64,000 nt of DNA from Winogradskya consettensis (GTDB lineage: Bacteria > Actinomycetota > Actinomycetes > Mycobacteriales > Micromonosporaceae), in assembly GCF_018332715.1 (NCBI RefSeq), contig NZ_BOQP01000052.1:124001-188000 (forward strand). Direction: 5' to 3'. A program made the translations under genes and the position numbers. This document shows, in pieces, positions 51,715 to 59,823 of the stretch; the first letter of the stretch is position 1, and the number at the start of each line of letters is the position of its first letter. Under the pieces are notes generated by a model, which saw nothing but the letters and a program-made list of their open reading frames with translations, searched no databases and was not told where the DNA came from.

Positions 51715-52509
51715 TTGGGCTCGGATCAGGAGCTTGTTGTTGCGGCGGCGGCTGCGGGGGCAGCGGTTGTGCGGGCTCGGTACGGCACGGAGATGGGCCG
51801 GGTCTCGAAGGCTGCGGGGGATTTTGCGACTGCCGCTGACCTGGAGGCCGAGCGGGTCATCGTCGACATGATTCGGGCTGCGCGGCCGTCCGATGGTGTT
51901 GTCGGTGAGGAGGGCGGACGGCAGGGCGGCGATCACGGGAATGGCCGAGAATGGCTTGTCGATCCGTTGTGCGGAACGCTGAATTACGCCGCGCGGACGA
52001 TGCTGGTCGGGGTCAATGTCGCGCTGCGGGTGGGTGGGCGGACCACGGTGGCGGCCTGCGCCGATCCGTTCAGCTCCGAGATCTTCTGGTCCGATCAGAC
52101 CCATGCCTGGGTACGCCGTGACGACCGCGACGAGCCCCTCACGCCGTCCCCGGCCTCGAATCTCGTGGACGTCAATCTGGACCCGCCGTTCCCGAACGAT
52201 CCCGCGTTCCGCGCCGTTTCGTTGCTCGCCGATCGCCGTTTCGTGGACCGGTTCCGGCCCCGGGTGGTCTCGTCGACGCTGGCGGTGGCGTGGGTCGCGG
52301 CGGGCCGGCGAGCCGCTTACGTGACCGACGGCCATCTACGCGACAGCGTGCATTTCGCCGCGGGCATCGCGCTGTGCGAAGCGGCCGGCTGCGTCGTCAC
52401 CGACATTCTCGGCGAACCGTTCCACGCCAGCTCTCGCGGTGGCTTGTTGGTGGCTGCCGATGCTGACACGCATGCGGCGCTTTTGATTCTCACCACTCCC
52501 GCAGAATGA
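51715..52509 (+). CDS. Inositol monophosphatase-like protein with altered metal ligands
   Basis: The protein is 264 residues from a TTG at 51715, 2 bp after the aldo/keto reductase stop. The family skeleton is clear: GDFATAADLEAE (36-46), GEEGG (64-68), WLVDPLCGTLNY (80-91) and HFAAGIALCEAAG (213-225). In active enzymes these read DPxDGTxNF and WDxAAG. Here the second Asp is Cys86 and the C-terminal Asp is His213, so two of the Mg-binding residues are lost. Catalysis of phosphate removal is doubtful; a regulatory or binding role is possible. Confidence 0.82.
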   Translation: MGSDQELVVAAAAAGAAVVRARYGTEMGRVSKAAGDFATAADLEAERVIVDMIRAARPSDGVVGEEGGRQGGDHGNGREWLVDPLCGTLNYAARTMLVGVNVALRVGGRTTVAACADPFSSEIFWSDQTHAWVRRDDRDEPLTPSPASNLVDVNLDPPFPNDPAFRAVSLLADRRFVDRFRPRVVSSTLAVAWVAAGRRAAYVTDGHLRDSVHFAAGIALCEAAGCVVTDILGEPFHASSRGGLLVAADADTHAALLILTTPAE

Positions 52510-52510
52510 A

Positions 52511-52559
52511 GGGCCCGGGGATCCGTTCTGGAGCGCTGGCTCCTTGGATCTCCGGGCCC
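52511..52559. terminator. Bidirectional terminator between convergent genes
   Basis: GGGCCCGGGGATCC pairs with GGATCTCCGGGCCC nearly throughout, and an inner GGAGC/GCTCC stem fills the loop. It starts 2 bp after the IMPase-like stop and lies 65 bp from the convergent surface-protein stop. Confidence 0.85.
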
Positions 52560-52623
52560 GGCCTCGGCGGGAGCGACGATCTGCACCCCCCACCGAGCTA
52601 CGACATCTGCATTTTGATTTTGC

Positions 52624-54108
52624 TCAGGCCACCGTCACGATTCGCCGGCGGCGGGCGACGTAGAACAGCACCCCACCTGCGAGGAGCAGTGCCGCACCGC
52701 CGCCTACGACGAAGCCGGTCGGGGCGCCGGTGACGGGAAGGCCGCCGCCCTCGCCGCCGGTGGAGAGCTCGACCTCGATGGCCGCGGTGTTGTTGGAGGC
52801 CTTGGTGTCCTGCGGGCCGGGTTCGATGGTGATGGAGCCCGGCTTGCTGGTGCCTTCGACCGTGCCGGAGAAGCTGAAGAACTGCTGCTCGCCCTTGTGG
52901 AGGCTTTCGAAGACGAGGCAGAGGTAGACGTGGTCGGCCGTCTTCTCGCAGCTGGGGTCGGTCTCGGTCGGGTCGATGCCGGCGGGGAGTTTGATCTCGG
53001 CGGTGGACAGCCAGCCCTGCATGATGCTCGCGGTCGCGGCCGGGCCGTCGTTGCGGATGCCGACCTTGATCGTGCGCTCGTCGCCGATGCCGCCGGTGAA
53101 GGTTGCGCCGAGGGCGACGCTGTCCGCCGGGTTCTTGCCGACGGTGATGAGGAACGAGGTGGCGTTGTCCCACTCGTTCAGCTCGTTCTCGTCGATGTCG
53201 TCGTTGTCGGCCAGGGCGCGGGCCTGGGCGAGCGGCTCGAGCTCGAGCTTGGTGCCGGCCGAGGTGGCTTCCGCTGCCTTGGCCGCCGAGTCGAGACCCA
53301 GCTCGTCGAGGTCGTTCAGGGCGAGGGCGAAGGCTCCCACGGCGTAGAGGCCCGGGCCGGGGGCGTCGGCGGCGACCTTGACCTTCATCGGTGTCCTGTC
53401 GGACAGCGTGAAGATCTGGTCACCCTCGATGGGCTGGTCGAAGAGGCAGACCGTGCCTTCGAGCTCGTCGACCTGCTCGCAGTTGGTGTACTTCGCCGGG
53501 AACGAGATGAAGTCGGCGCCGACCAGGACCACGCCGACGCCTTCCGCGGTCTTGTTGCCGGTGTTGCGGATCACGATCGGGATATCGGCGCTCTTGCCGG
53601 GCGCCAGCTTCATGTCCTTGATCGGGCTCAGCTCGAGGTCGATGCCGGTGCGGGTCGAGATGATCTGCACCTTGGCGGCCGCAGCCAGCGTGCCGGTCGA
53701 GTCCTTCGCCACGATTGTCAGCGTCTCGCCGAGTTTCGGCAGGGCGGCGGTCGGGCTGACGGTGAAGCTGAACTTCACCGCGGTGCCGTTCGCGTCGAGG
53801 TCACCGACCGGGCAGACGTTGTCGGTGCAGTCCTTCGGGGTGCTGAGGCCGATGCTCGCCGGGACCGGGTCGGCGAAGGACACGGTGACGCCCTTCGCCT
53901 TCTCCTCACCGATGTAGACGAGGTCGGCCTCGATCGTCTTCGACTTGCCGTCGACCGCGACGACCCGCTCGGGGACGTTGAGGAACATGCCGCCCGGGTC
54001 CGCCGGGATCGGGTCGTCGGCATAGGCGGGCAGGCCGGCCCCGGCGGTCGCCAGGGTGACGAGGACGAGGGGCAGCGCGAACCGACCCAACAAGCTGTGC
54101 AGACGCAT
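52624..54108 (-). CDS. LPXTG-type surface protein with CARDB/DUF11-like repeats
   Basis: The protein is 494 residues from the ATG at 54108 (GTG 54114 would add two). A signal peptide ends near AYA-DDP (about residue 30). Three or so beta-sandwich modules rich in N, T, D and G follow (for example VIRNTGNKTAEGVGVVLVG), as in CARDB or DUF11 adhesin-type domains. The C-terminus has LPVTG, a hydrophobic helix and RRRR, a complete sortase sorting signal. It should be anchored to peptidoglycan by a sortase, which is not encoded in this window. Function may be structural or adhesive. Confidence 0.85.
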   Translation of the reverse strand: MRLHSLLGRFALPLVLVTLATAGAGLPAYADDPIPADPGGMFLNVPERVVAVDGKSKTIEADLVYIGEEKAKGVTVSFADPVPASIGLSTPKDCTDNVCPVGDLDANGTAVKFSFTVSPTAALPKLGETLTIVAKDSTGTLAAAAKVQIISTRTGIDLELSPIKDMKLAPGKSADIPIVIRNTGNKTAEGVGVVLVGADFISFPAKYTNCEQVDELEGTVCLFDQPIEGDQIFTLSDRTPMKVKVAADAPGPGLYAVGAFALALNDLDELGLDSAAKAAEATSAGTKLELEPLAQARALADNDDIDENELNEWDNATSFLITVGKNPADSVALGATFTGGIGDERTIKVGIRNDGPAATASIMQGWLSTAEIKLPAGIDPTETDPSCEKTADHVYLCLVFESLHKGEQQFFSFSGTVEGTSKPGSITIEPGPQDTKASNNTAAIEVELSTGGEGGGLPVTGAPTGFVVGGGAALLLAGGVLFYVARRRRIVTVA

Positions 54109-54185
54109 GATCACCGGTTTCGATCAGGTGAGAGGTCCGCAGAGAGTAGGGGACGGGTCCGTATCGGCGCTACCCCGTTCCGGTC

Positions 54186-55037
54186 CTATACCTGGGCGAA
54201 AAGCGGGCCGTCGTCGGGGAGAGCAGGCGCTTCGCCCCGTTCCGCGGCGCGGCGGGCGAATTCTCGCAGGCCGGCGATCTGCCGCTCGCCCAGCGAGAAG
54301 TCGAGGGCGCGGAAGTAGGTGGCGAGGGTCTCGGCGTCGAAGGGCTCCCAGCGGGCGGCCGCCTCGGCGACGTTGTCCAGCTCGTCGAGGCAGAGGTCGC
54401 GGGAACGCTGGAAGGCCTCGTGCACGTCCTTGACCACGCCGGGGTTGGCCGCGGCGAAGTCCTTGCGCACGGCCCAGACCGCGAAGACCATCGGCAGGCC
54501 GGTCCACTCACGCCAAGCCTCGGCGAGGTCGGTGACCTCCAGCCCCATTCCCGGCGCTTCGTAGAGGGCGCGCAGGGCCACGTCGCCGATCAGCACGGCG
54601 GCGTCGGCCTCGAGCAGCATCTGGTTGAGGTCCGGCGGGCAGCGGAAATACTCCGGCTCGGCCTTGAACCGCTCGCTGAGCAGCATCTGGGCCAGCAGCA
54701 CGCCGGTGCGCGACGTGGCGCCCAGAGCGACCGGCCGGCCGTCGAGCTCGTTCAGCGGGCGGGTCGAGACGATGTTGACCGAGAGCACCTTGCCATCGCT
54801 GCCGACCGCGAGATCGGGCAGGAGCAGCAGCTCGTCGGCGTGCCGCAGGTATTCGACCAGGGAGATCGGCCCGATGTCGAGGTCACCGGCGACCAGCAGC
54901 GCGTTCAGCCGGTCCGGGGTGTCCTTGTAGAGATCGACGTCGAGCAGCGCACCCGAGCGCATGAGGCCCCAGTAGATCGGAAGACAGTTGAGGAACTGGA
55001 TGTGCCCGACCCGCGGTCGTTGTACTGCGTCGCTCAT
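54186..55037 (-). CDS. mqnA: Chorismate dehydratase MqnA
   Basis: The protein has 283 residues. GHIQFLNCLPIYWGL at the start and DIGPISLVEYLRHADELLLL are hallmark MqnA sequences, and the substrate-binding-protein-like fold is complete. It converts chorismate to 3-enolpyruvylbenzoate, the first step of the futalosine pathway. It overlaps the MFS gene upstream by an ATGA junction, an odd partner for a menaquinone enzyme. mqnC lies 11 kb away in this window; mqnB, mqnD and mqnE are not seen here. Confidence 0.95.
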   Translation of the reverse strand: MSDAVQRPRVGHIQFLNCLPIYWGLMRSGALLDVDLYKDTPDRLNALLVAGDLDIGPISLVEYLRHADELLLLPDLAVGSDGKVLSVNIVSTRPLNELDGRPVALGATSRTGVLLAQMLLSERFKAEPEYFRCPPDLNQMLLEADAAVLIGDVALRALYEAPGMGLEVTDLAEAWREWTGLPMVFAVWAVRKDFAAANPGVVKDVHEAFQRSRDLCLDELDNVAEAAARWEPFDAETLATYFRALDFSLGERQIAGLREFARRAAERGEAPALPDDGPLFAQV

Positions 55038-56311
55038 GACCCGACGCTATCCCCGGCCGGTTGCGAGACACCTTGCTCCATCGGTCGCAAGCGAGGTATC
55101 TCACGTTCGGCCCGGCCAACCGACGCCGCTCCGGCCCGGCGAGCCGACATAGCTTCGGCCCGGCGAACCGGCACTACGCAAGCAATGACGGCGGCCAATC
55201 CGGCTAAGCCCGCGGCGGCCACCAGCGGCCGCGGCGCGAACAGCTCCAACAGCGGCCCACCCACGACAAATCCAATCATTCCGCCCGTCTGGGTTGCCGA
55301 ACTGATCGTCGCCCACGCTCGCCCACGGACCGCTTCCGGGATCCGCTCGGCCACGACGACAGCCGTGCAGACATTGAGCCCGCCGTTGAAGGCGCCTCCC
55401 ACCAGCCACAACGGCACCATCAACCAAGCGTTGGGTACGCCGGCCGCGGCCACCACCGCAAGACAGCACCCACCCATGAGGACGAGCGCCATCCGCACGT
55501 CGCCGCGCTTGGTGAGCCGCCCGAACACCAGGCTCCCCACCACGACACCCGCCGCCCAGGAGCCACTGATCAGACCGAACGTCGTCGTGGAGGCGTGCAG
55601 GGTCTCCCGGATGAAGAAGACCTCGATCACGTTGATCGCACCGACCCCCGCAACGGTCGCGGCCACGGCGAGAGTCATGACCGCGACGAGCCGGTCGTCA
55701 CGCAAGCGCCATCGCGCGCCTGCGGTCCGTGGTGCCGCCTTCCCTCTCCGGGTACGCAGAAAGAGCCCGGCCGCCACCAACGACAGATAACTAGCCGCAT
55801 CGATGAGCAGCGGAACCCGCACCCCGAACCTGCCCACGAGCACCCCGGCAAGCGCCGGCGCGATCAGCACCCCGAGGCTGAACGCGGTCTGGTTGATACC
55901 CCCGGCCCGCCCGACATCCTCGCGCCGCACCATCGCGGGCAGCAACGCCGCGAGGGTCGGCTGCGTGACCGCGAGCCCGCAGGAGAGCAGCGCCACCAGC
56001 GCGATGATGAGGATCGGCGTCCCGACAAAGGCGAGCACGGTGCAGACCGCCGCCTGAGCCACCCCTGCGACGATCAGCACGGTACGGCTGTCAACCCGAT
56101 CGGCGATCCGCCCCGCGACCGGCGCGAGCAACGCAATCGGCGCGATCGCCGCCAGCATGAGCCCGGAGACGACGAGCCCGCCGGCACCGGCCTGCTGCAG
56201 CGCGAGCGCCAGAGCGGTCGCCGCGAGGAAGTCACCACAGACCGTGATCCCCCGCGCGGCAGCCGCGACGTAGACATCACCCCATCGCGAAGGCTCAGAT
56301 GTGAAGGACAT
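55034..56311 (-). CDS. MFS transporter (exporter type)
   Basis: The protein has 425 residues and about twelve transmembrane helices. The MFS loop motif is GRIADRVDSRTVLIV after helix 2. The C-terminus carries three 8-residue Arg/Ala-rich repeats (RRAEAMSA, RRAGAASV, GRAERE) from a 24-bp DNA repeat (55105-55176). It resembles DHA3-like drug exporters. A 42-bp palindrome overlaps its start codon, and an ArsR-type regulator gene lies 46 bp upstream on the same strand, so expression is probably controlled by that regulator. Its stop overlaps the mqnA start. Confidence 0.93.
   Translation of the reverse strand: MSFTSEPSRWGDVYVAAAARGITVCGDFLAATALALALQQAGAGGLVVSGLMLAAIAPIALLAPVAGRIADRVDSRTVLIVAGVAQAAVCTVLAFVGTPILIIALVALLSCGLAVTQPTLAALLPAMVRREDVGRAGGINQTAFSLGVLIAPALAGVLVGRFGVRVPLLIDAASYLSLVAAGLFLRTRRGKAAPRTAGARWRLRDDRLVAVMTLAVAATVAGVGAINVIEVFFIRETLHASTTTFGLISGSWAAGVVVGSLVFGRLTKRGDVRMALVLMGGCCLAVVAAAGVPNAWLMVPLWLVGGAFNGGLNVCTAVVVAERIPEAVRGRAWATISSATQTGGMIGFVVGGPLLELFAPRPLVAAAGLAGLAAVIACVVPVRRAEAMSARRAGAASVGRAEREIPRLRPMEQGVSQPAGDSVGS
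55105..55176. repeat. 24-bp tandem repeat, 3 copies, at the MFS 3' end
   Basis: Three units of the type CTTCGGCCCGGCGAACCG plus six variable bases encode eight-residue repeats near the C-terminus of the MFS protein. They keep the reading frame. Confidence 0.8.
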
Positions 56312-56337
56312 ACTTCGAAGTTATTCCTTCACATCTG
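56296..56337. promoter_or_regulatory. 42-bp palindrome over the MFS start codon
   Basis: CAGATGTGAAGGA (56296-56308) and TCCTTCACATCTG (56325-56337) are perfect 13-bp inverted arms, and the centre contains the palindrome ACTTCGAAGT. It covers the ATG (56309-56311), codons 2-5 and the ribosome site of the MFS gene. It may be the operator for the ArsR-type repressor, an mRNA hairpin hiding the start, or both. Confidence 0.7.
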
Positions 56338-56357
56338 CGTACGCAAGAGGCCCGCGG

Positions 56358-56945
56358 CTACTCCTTCGGCGCCTCATCCGTCGGGAACGCCGCATATTGC
56401 AGAGCCACCACCCGGGCTCCCGGCGGCGGGTCGGCATTGCGCTCCCGCCGCAGATAAGGCTCGATCAACGCCTTGACCTGCGCGTTGATAGCCGTCAACT
56501 CCTCTAGGGTCACCAACAGCGTGGGCAGGTTGAGCTGAGCAGCCTCCCGCCACTCCCGCGGCTCCTCACCCTGCCGCTCCCACCACTCCTGCAACTTCGC
56601 AGCACTGCGCGCCACCCACACGTCAACCAGCGCCCGCTCGGCGGCCACGCTCTCGGGCTCATCGAAATCGGCATCGATGGACACCCCGCGGGCATTGCTC
56701 CGCCAGACCCGCTCCCGCCCGTCCCCCCGGCTCGGCGCCTGCTCCACCAGCCCCACCTTCGCCAACTCCCGAAGGTGATAACTAGTCGCACTAGGTGACA
56801 ACCCCACCAGATCCGCACACTGCGTAGCGGTCACCACATCACCCGTACTCGTCAGATACTCCAAAATCGAGATCCGCGCCGGATGCGCCAGCGCCCGCAT
56901 AACCTTCGGATCGGTGATGCGCGAAGTCCGCTGCTGCTCAGCCAT
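56358..56945 (-). CDS. ArsR-type winged-helix regulator
   Basis: The protein has 195 residues. The N-terminal winged helix (KVMRALAHPARISILEYL, then CADLVGLSPSATSYHLRELA) is ArsR/HTH-20 type; no metal-binding Cys pair is seen, so it probably senses a small molecule through its C-terminal helical domain of about 100 residues. It lies immediately upstream of the MFS exporter on the same strand, with the 42-bp palindrome between them, suggesting a resistance-type regulator/exporter pair. Confidence 0.9.
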   Translation of the reverse strand: MAEQQRTSRITDPKVMRALAHPARISILEYLTSTGDVVTATQCADLVGLSPSATSYHLRELAKVGLVEQAPSRGDGRERVWRSNARGVSIDADFDEPESVAAERALVDVWVARSAAKLQEWWERQGEEPREWREAAQLNLPTLLVTLEELTAINAQVKALIEPYLRRERNADPPPGARVVALQYAAFPTDEAPKE

Positions 56946-56986
56946 CTCAGAATGATCCCCCGCTCCGCCCCGGCACCGACCCGGGG

Positions 56987-57307
56987 CTACGCCACTTTGA
57001 GCTGCTCATCGCCGAAATCGGCGATGAGCATCAGCGTCCCGCCGAGCGCGGAGATGTACCGACTGAGAACCTCCTGGGTCGAAACATCACCGGACTCGAT
57101 CTGAGAAACCCTGGCGACCGAGATCCCCATCCGCGAGGCCACCTGTTCCTGCGTCATCTCCCGCCGCTTACGCAACTCCCCGAGGCGCCACCCACGGGCC
57201 TCATCCAGCATTTTGCCCACACCGGCCTCGAACCCCGCCGGCCCGCCTGCCGTCTCCACGGCACGAGCAAGATGATCCGTATCCCGCCACCGCTTGACAC
57301 CACTCAT
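56987..57307 (-). CDS. XRE-family antitoxin (HigA-like)
   Basis: The protein has 106 residues. Helix-turn-helix residues 45-75 (MTQEQVASRMGISVARVSQI) are XRE type, and the terminal STQEVLSRYISALGGTLMLI region is common in HigA-like antitoxins paired with Gp49/RelE toxins. It overlaps the upstream toxin gene by 4 bp (ATGA). The antitoxin looks intact although the toxin is broken. A 16-bp palindrome at 57595-57610 could be its operator. Confidence 0.88.
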   Translation of the reverse strand: MSGVKRWRDTDHLARAVETAGGPAGFEAGVGKMLDEARGWRLGELRKRREMTQEQVASRMGISVARVSQIESGDVSTQEVLSRYISALGGTLMLIADFGDEQLKVA

Positions 57308-57583
57308 CGCTGACGTCCGTCCAGTGATTCGCGCTCTGCCAAGTATGTGCTGTAGAGCCGCTCCGCCTCAGGAACAGCCTCCCGGTACCACCGTTTCCAC
57401 TGGCCGGATTTATCCCCCGCCAACGGTGTCGACCAGCGGCCGACCTTCACCTGGGCCGTTCTGTTCCAGTACGAGAATCGCTTGATTGACCAACTGATGA
57501 CTCTTCCTGTCCGCCTCATAGAGCTCATCGAGAAAGCGCTCCACCTGCGACGTCAACACGATCTCCCACTCCCACGCGGGCAC
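57304..57583 (-). pseudogene. HigB/Gp49-like toxin with internal deletion and frameshift
   Basis: From a GTG at 57583 the frame reads VPAWEWEIVLTSQVERFLDE and continues to GRPLVDTVGGG, then stops. The C-terminal half of the toxin, AGDKSGQWKRWYREAVPEAE onward, is readable only in a second frame that begins within the same bases. About 30-40 codons that would normally join them (the NLKELRP / EVRILFAFDP part of the family) are missing. The family is about 110-120 residues. The gene is almost certainly inactive, unless rescued by a frameshift, which would still lack the core. Confidence 0.8.
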
Positions 57584-57594
57584 CCTCCCCTCAC

Positions 57595-57610
57595 TTAAGA
57601 ATATTCTTAA
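57595..57610. promoter_or_regulatory. 16-bp palindrome upstream of the toxin-antitoxin genes
   Basis: TTAAGAATATTCTTAA is a perfect AT-rich palindrome, 12 bp before the toxin GTG. HigA-type antitoxins bind such palindromes to repress their own operon; that role is inferred. Confidence 0.6.
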
Positions 57611-57804
57611 CACAGGGGGTTGTCGTGGAGCAAGTATGGTAAACGGGTCGCTGGGGTGGGTAGAGGCGGCGTACGCTGGTGGGCTCGCCCGCGGGGAACG
57701 CGCGCTTTCTCGTAACCGGGCACTGCCGACACCGCACCTTGACGGAGCGCCGGGCGGCCCAGGTCAGCTGAACCATCAGATACCGATGCCGAAAGGTTCC
57801 TCGG

Positions 57805-59823
57805 ATGACGCTGCCTGCCCATACCGATCTCGATGATGATTTAGCCGCCGAACGCCGTCATCTCGTCGACTCCCGTGCCGCGTTGGGGCGCATGCGCGGG
57901 CGTGCCGAGTCACTGTTCTCCTCCGCCTCCGATGTAGCCGGGGACCCGTTCGCCGCGGAGACGCTGGGGCGGGCTCTGATGCGGCGGGTGGCGGATCTGG
58001 CCGATGATCCGACGACGCCGTTGTTCTTCGGCAAGCTCGATGTTGCCGAGACGGTGTACCACATCGGGCGCCGGCATGTGACCGACGATGCCGGGGAGCC
58101 GATGGTTCTCGACTGGCGGGCGCCGCTGTCGCAGTCGTTCTACCAGGCCAGTGTGAAGGATCCGCAGGGTGTCGCGGTCCGGCGCCGGTTCGGCTTCGTG
58201 AAGGGCGAGCTGACCAGTTTCGAGGACGAGCATCTGGACCGCGGTGAGGAGCTCGGCACGAGCAGCCGCATTCTGACGGCGGAGATCGAGCGGCCCAGGG
58301 TCGGGCCGATGCGGGACATCGTGGCGACGATCCAGCCCGAGCAGGACGAGCTGGTCCGGGCCGATCTGGAGACGTCCATCTGTGTGCAGGGCGCGCCCGG
58401 GACCGGCAAGACCGCGGTGGGTCTGCACAGGGCCGCATTCCTTCTGTACGCCCACCGCGAACGACTCCGTCGCACAGGAGTCCTCATCATCGGGCCGAAC
58501 ACCGCGTTCCTCTCGTACATTTCGGCGGTTCTTCCTGCCCTTGGCGAGGTGGAAGTCAAGCAGTCCACGGTGGACGGGCTGATTTCGCGCGTACCCGTCA
58601 AGGGGTTGGACAGTGAGGCAGCCGTCCTGCTGAAGCACGATCCCCGGATGGCCGCGGTGTTGCATCGGGCCCTGTGGGGGCGGCTGGCCGAGCCGACCGT
58701 GCCGATCATGGTGTCGGACGGCTCCTACCGCTGGCGCATCGACACCGAGCCGCTGCGCCGGATCGTCGACGAGGCGCGCCGGGAGGACCTGCCGTATGCG
58801 GTGGGCCGGGATCGGGTGCGGGCGCGCGTGGTCGCCCTGCTGCAGCGGCAGTCGGAGTACCGCACCGGTAACTCGCCGAACGAGACGTGGCTGAAGAAAA
58901 TGGCGAAGATCGCGGCCGTACGCGAATTCCTCGACGCCGCCTGGCCCGCGGTGACCCCCGAGGCGCTGGTGGTCGACCTGCTCACCGACGCCGACCTGCT
59001 GGCTGCCTCCGCCGAGGGCATCCTGACCGCCGAGGAGCAGGCCACGCTGGTGTGGGCGAAGGTGCCGAAAACCGCGAAGTCGGCCCGGTTCAGCGCCGCC
59101 GACCTGTTGTTGCTGGATGAGGCGGCCGGGCTGCTGGAGCGGGAATCGAGCTTCGGGCACGTGGTCGTCGACGAGGCGCAGGACCTGTCCCCGATGCAGG
59201 CCAGAGCGATCGCCCGGCGCAGCGAGCACGGTTCGATCACGCTGCTCGGGGATCTCGCGCAGGGGACCGCGCCGTGGGCTGCCGCGCGATGGCAGGACAC
59301 GTTGGAGCACCTGGGCAAGGCGGGGGCTGCGGTGGTGCCGTTGACGGTCGGTTTCCGGGTGCCGGATGTCGTGGTGGCGTTGGCGAACAAGTTGTTGCCG
59401 GCGCTCGGGGTTGACGTACCCGAGGCTGTCTCCCTGCGTCGCGACGGTGACCTGGCGATGGTGGCCGTGCACGACGCAGCCGAGGTTGACGCCGCGATGC
59501 TGGTGGAGGTGACCGCGGCGCTGGAACACGAGGGATCCGTCGCCGTCATCGCCGCCGACGCCTCGGTGGAGCGGGTGCGTGCGCATCTGCGAGCCGCCGG
59601 GCTGGAGGCCGCGACCCCCGAGGACGTCGACTCCGAGGCGCGCGTCACCGTGGTGCCCGCCACGATCGTGAAGGGCCTCGAGTACGACCACGTCGTCGTC
59701 GTGGAACCGGCCGAGATCGTGGCGGCCGAGCCACGCGGGCTGCACCGGCTCTACGTGGTCCTGACCCGTGCGGTGTCGGGGCTCTCCGTGGTCCACGCCG
59801 AGCCCCTGCCGTCGCCCCTCTAA
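57805..59823 (+). CDS. HelD-family helicase-like ATPase (HelR type)
   Basis: The protein has 672 residues. The UvrD-like motor has Walker A GAPGTGKTAVG at about 196, VVDEAQDLSPMQ at about 455 and LLGDLAQGTAPW. The N-terminal region begins with a coiled-coil-like arm (DDDLAAERRHLVDSRAALGR) as in HelD. HelD proteins clear stalled RNA polymerase from DNA, and the HelR subgroup protects against rifampicin. Assignment to HelR is by overall resemblance. No rifamycin-associated element (GGGGCTTGC-type inverted repeat) is evident upstream, so it may not be rifamycin-inducible. Confidence 0.88.
   Translation: MTLPAHTDLDDDLAAERRHLVDSRAALGRMRGRAESLFSSASDVAGDPFAAETLGRALMRRVADLADDPTTPLFFGKLDVAETVYHIGRRHVTDDAGEPMVLDWRAPLSQSFYQASVKDPQGVAVRRRFGFVKGELTSFEDEHLDRGEELGTSSRILTAEIERPRVGPMRDIVATIQPEQDELVRADLETSICVQGAPGTGKTAVGLHRAAFLLYAHRERLRRTGVLIIGPNTAFLSYISAVLPALGEVEVKQSTVDGLISRVPVKGLDSEAAVLLKHDPRMAAVLHRALWGRLAEPTVPIMVSDGSYRWRIDTEPLRRIVDEARREDLPYAVGRDRVRARVVALLQRQSEYRTGNSPNETWLKKMAKIAAVREFLDAAWPAVTPEALVVDLLTDADLLAASAEGILTAEEQATLVWAKVPKTAKSARFSAADLLLLDEAAGLLERESSFGHVVVDEAQDLSPMQARAIARRSEHGSITLLGDLAQGTAPWAAARWQDTLEHLGKAGAAVVPLTVGFRVPDVVVALANKLLPALGVDVPEAVSLRRDGDLAMVAVHDAAEVDAAMLVEVTAALEHEGSVAVIAADASVERVRAHLRAAGLEAATPEDVDSEARVTVVPATIVKGLEYDHVVVVEPAEIVAAEPRGLHRLYVVLTRAVSGLSVVHAEPLPSPL

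Noticed and set aside
57608-57804. Rifamycin-associated element before the HelD-type gene
   Set aside because: No inverted repeat of the GGGGCTTGC type could be found in this interval.
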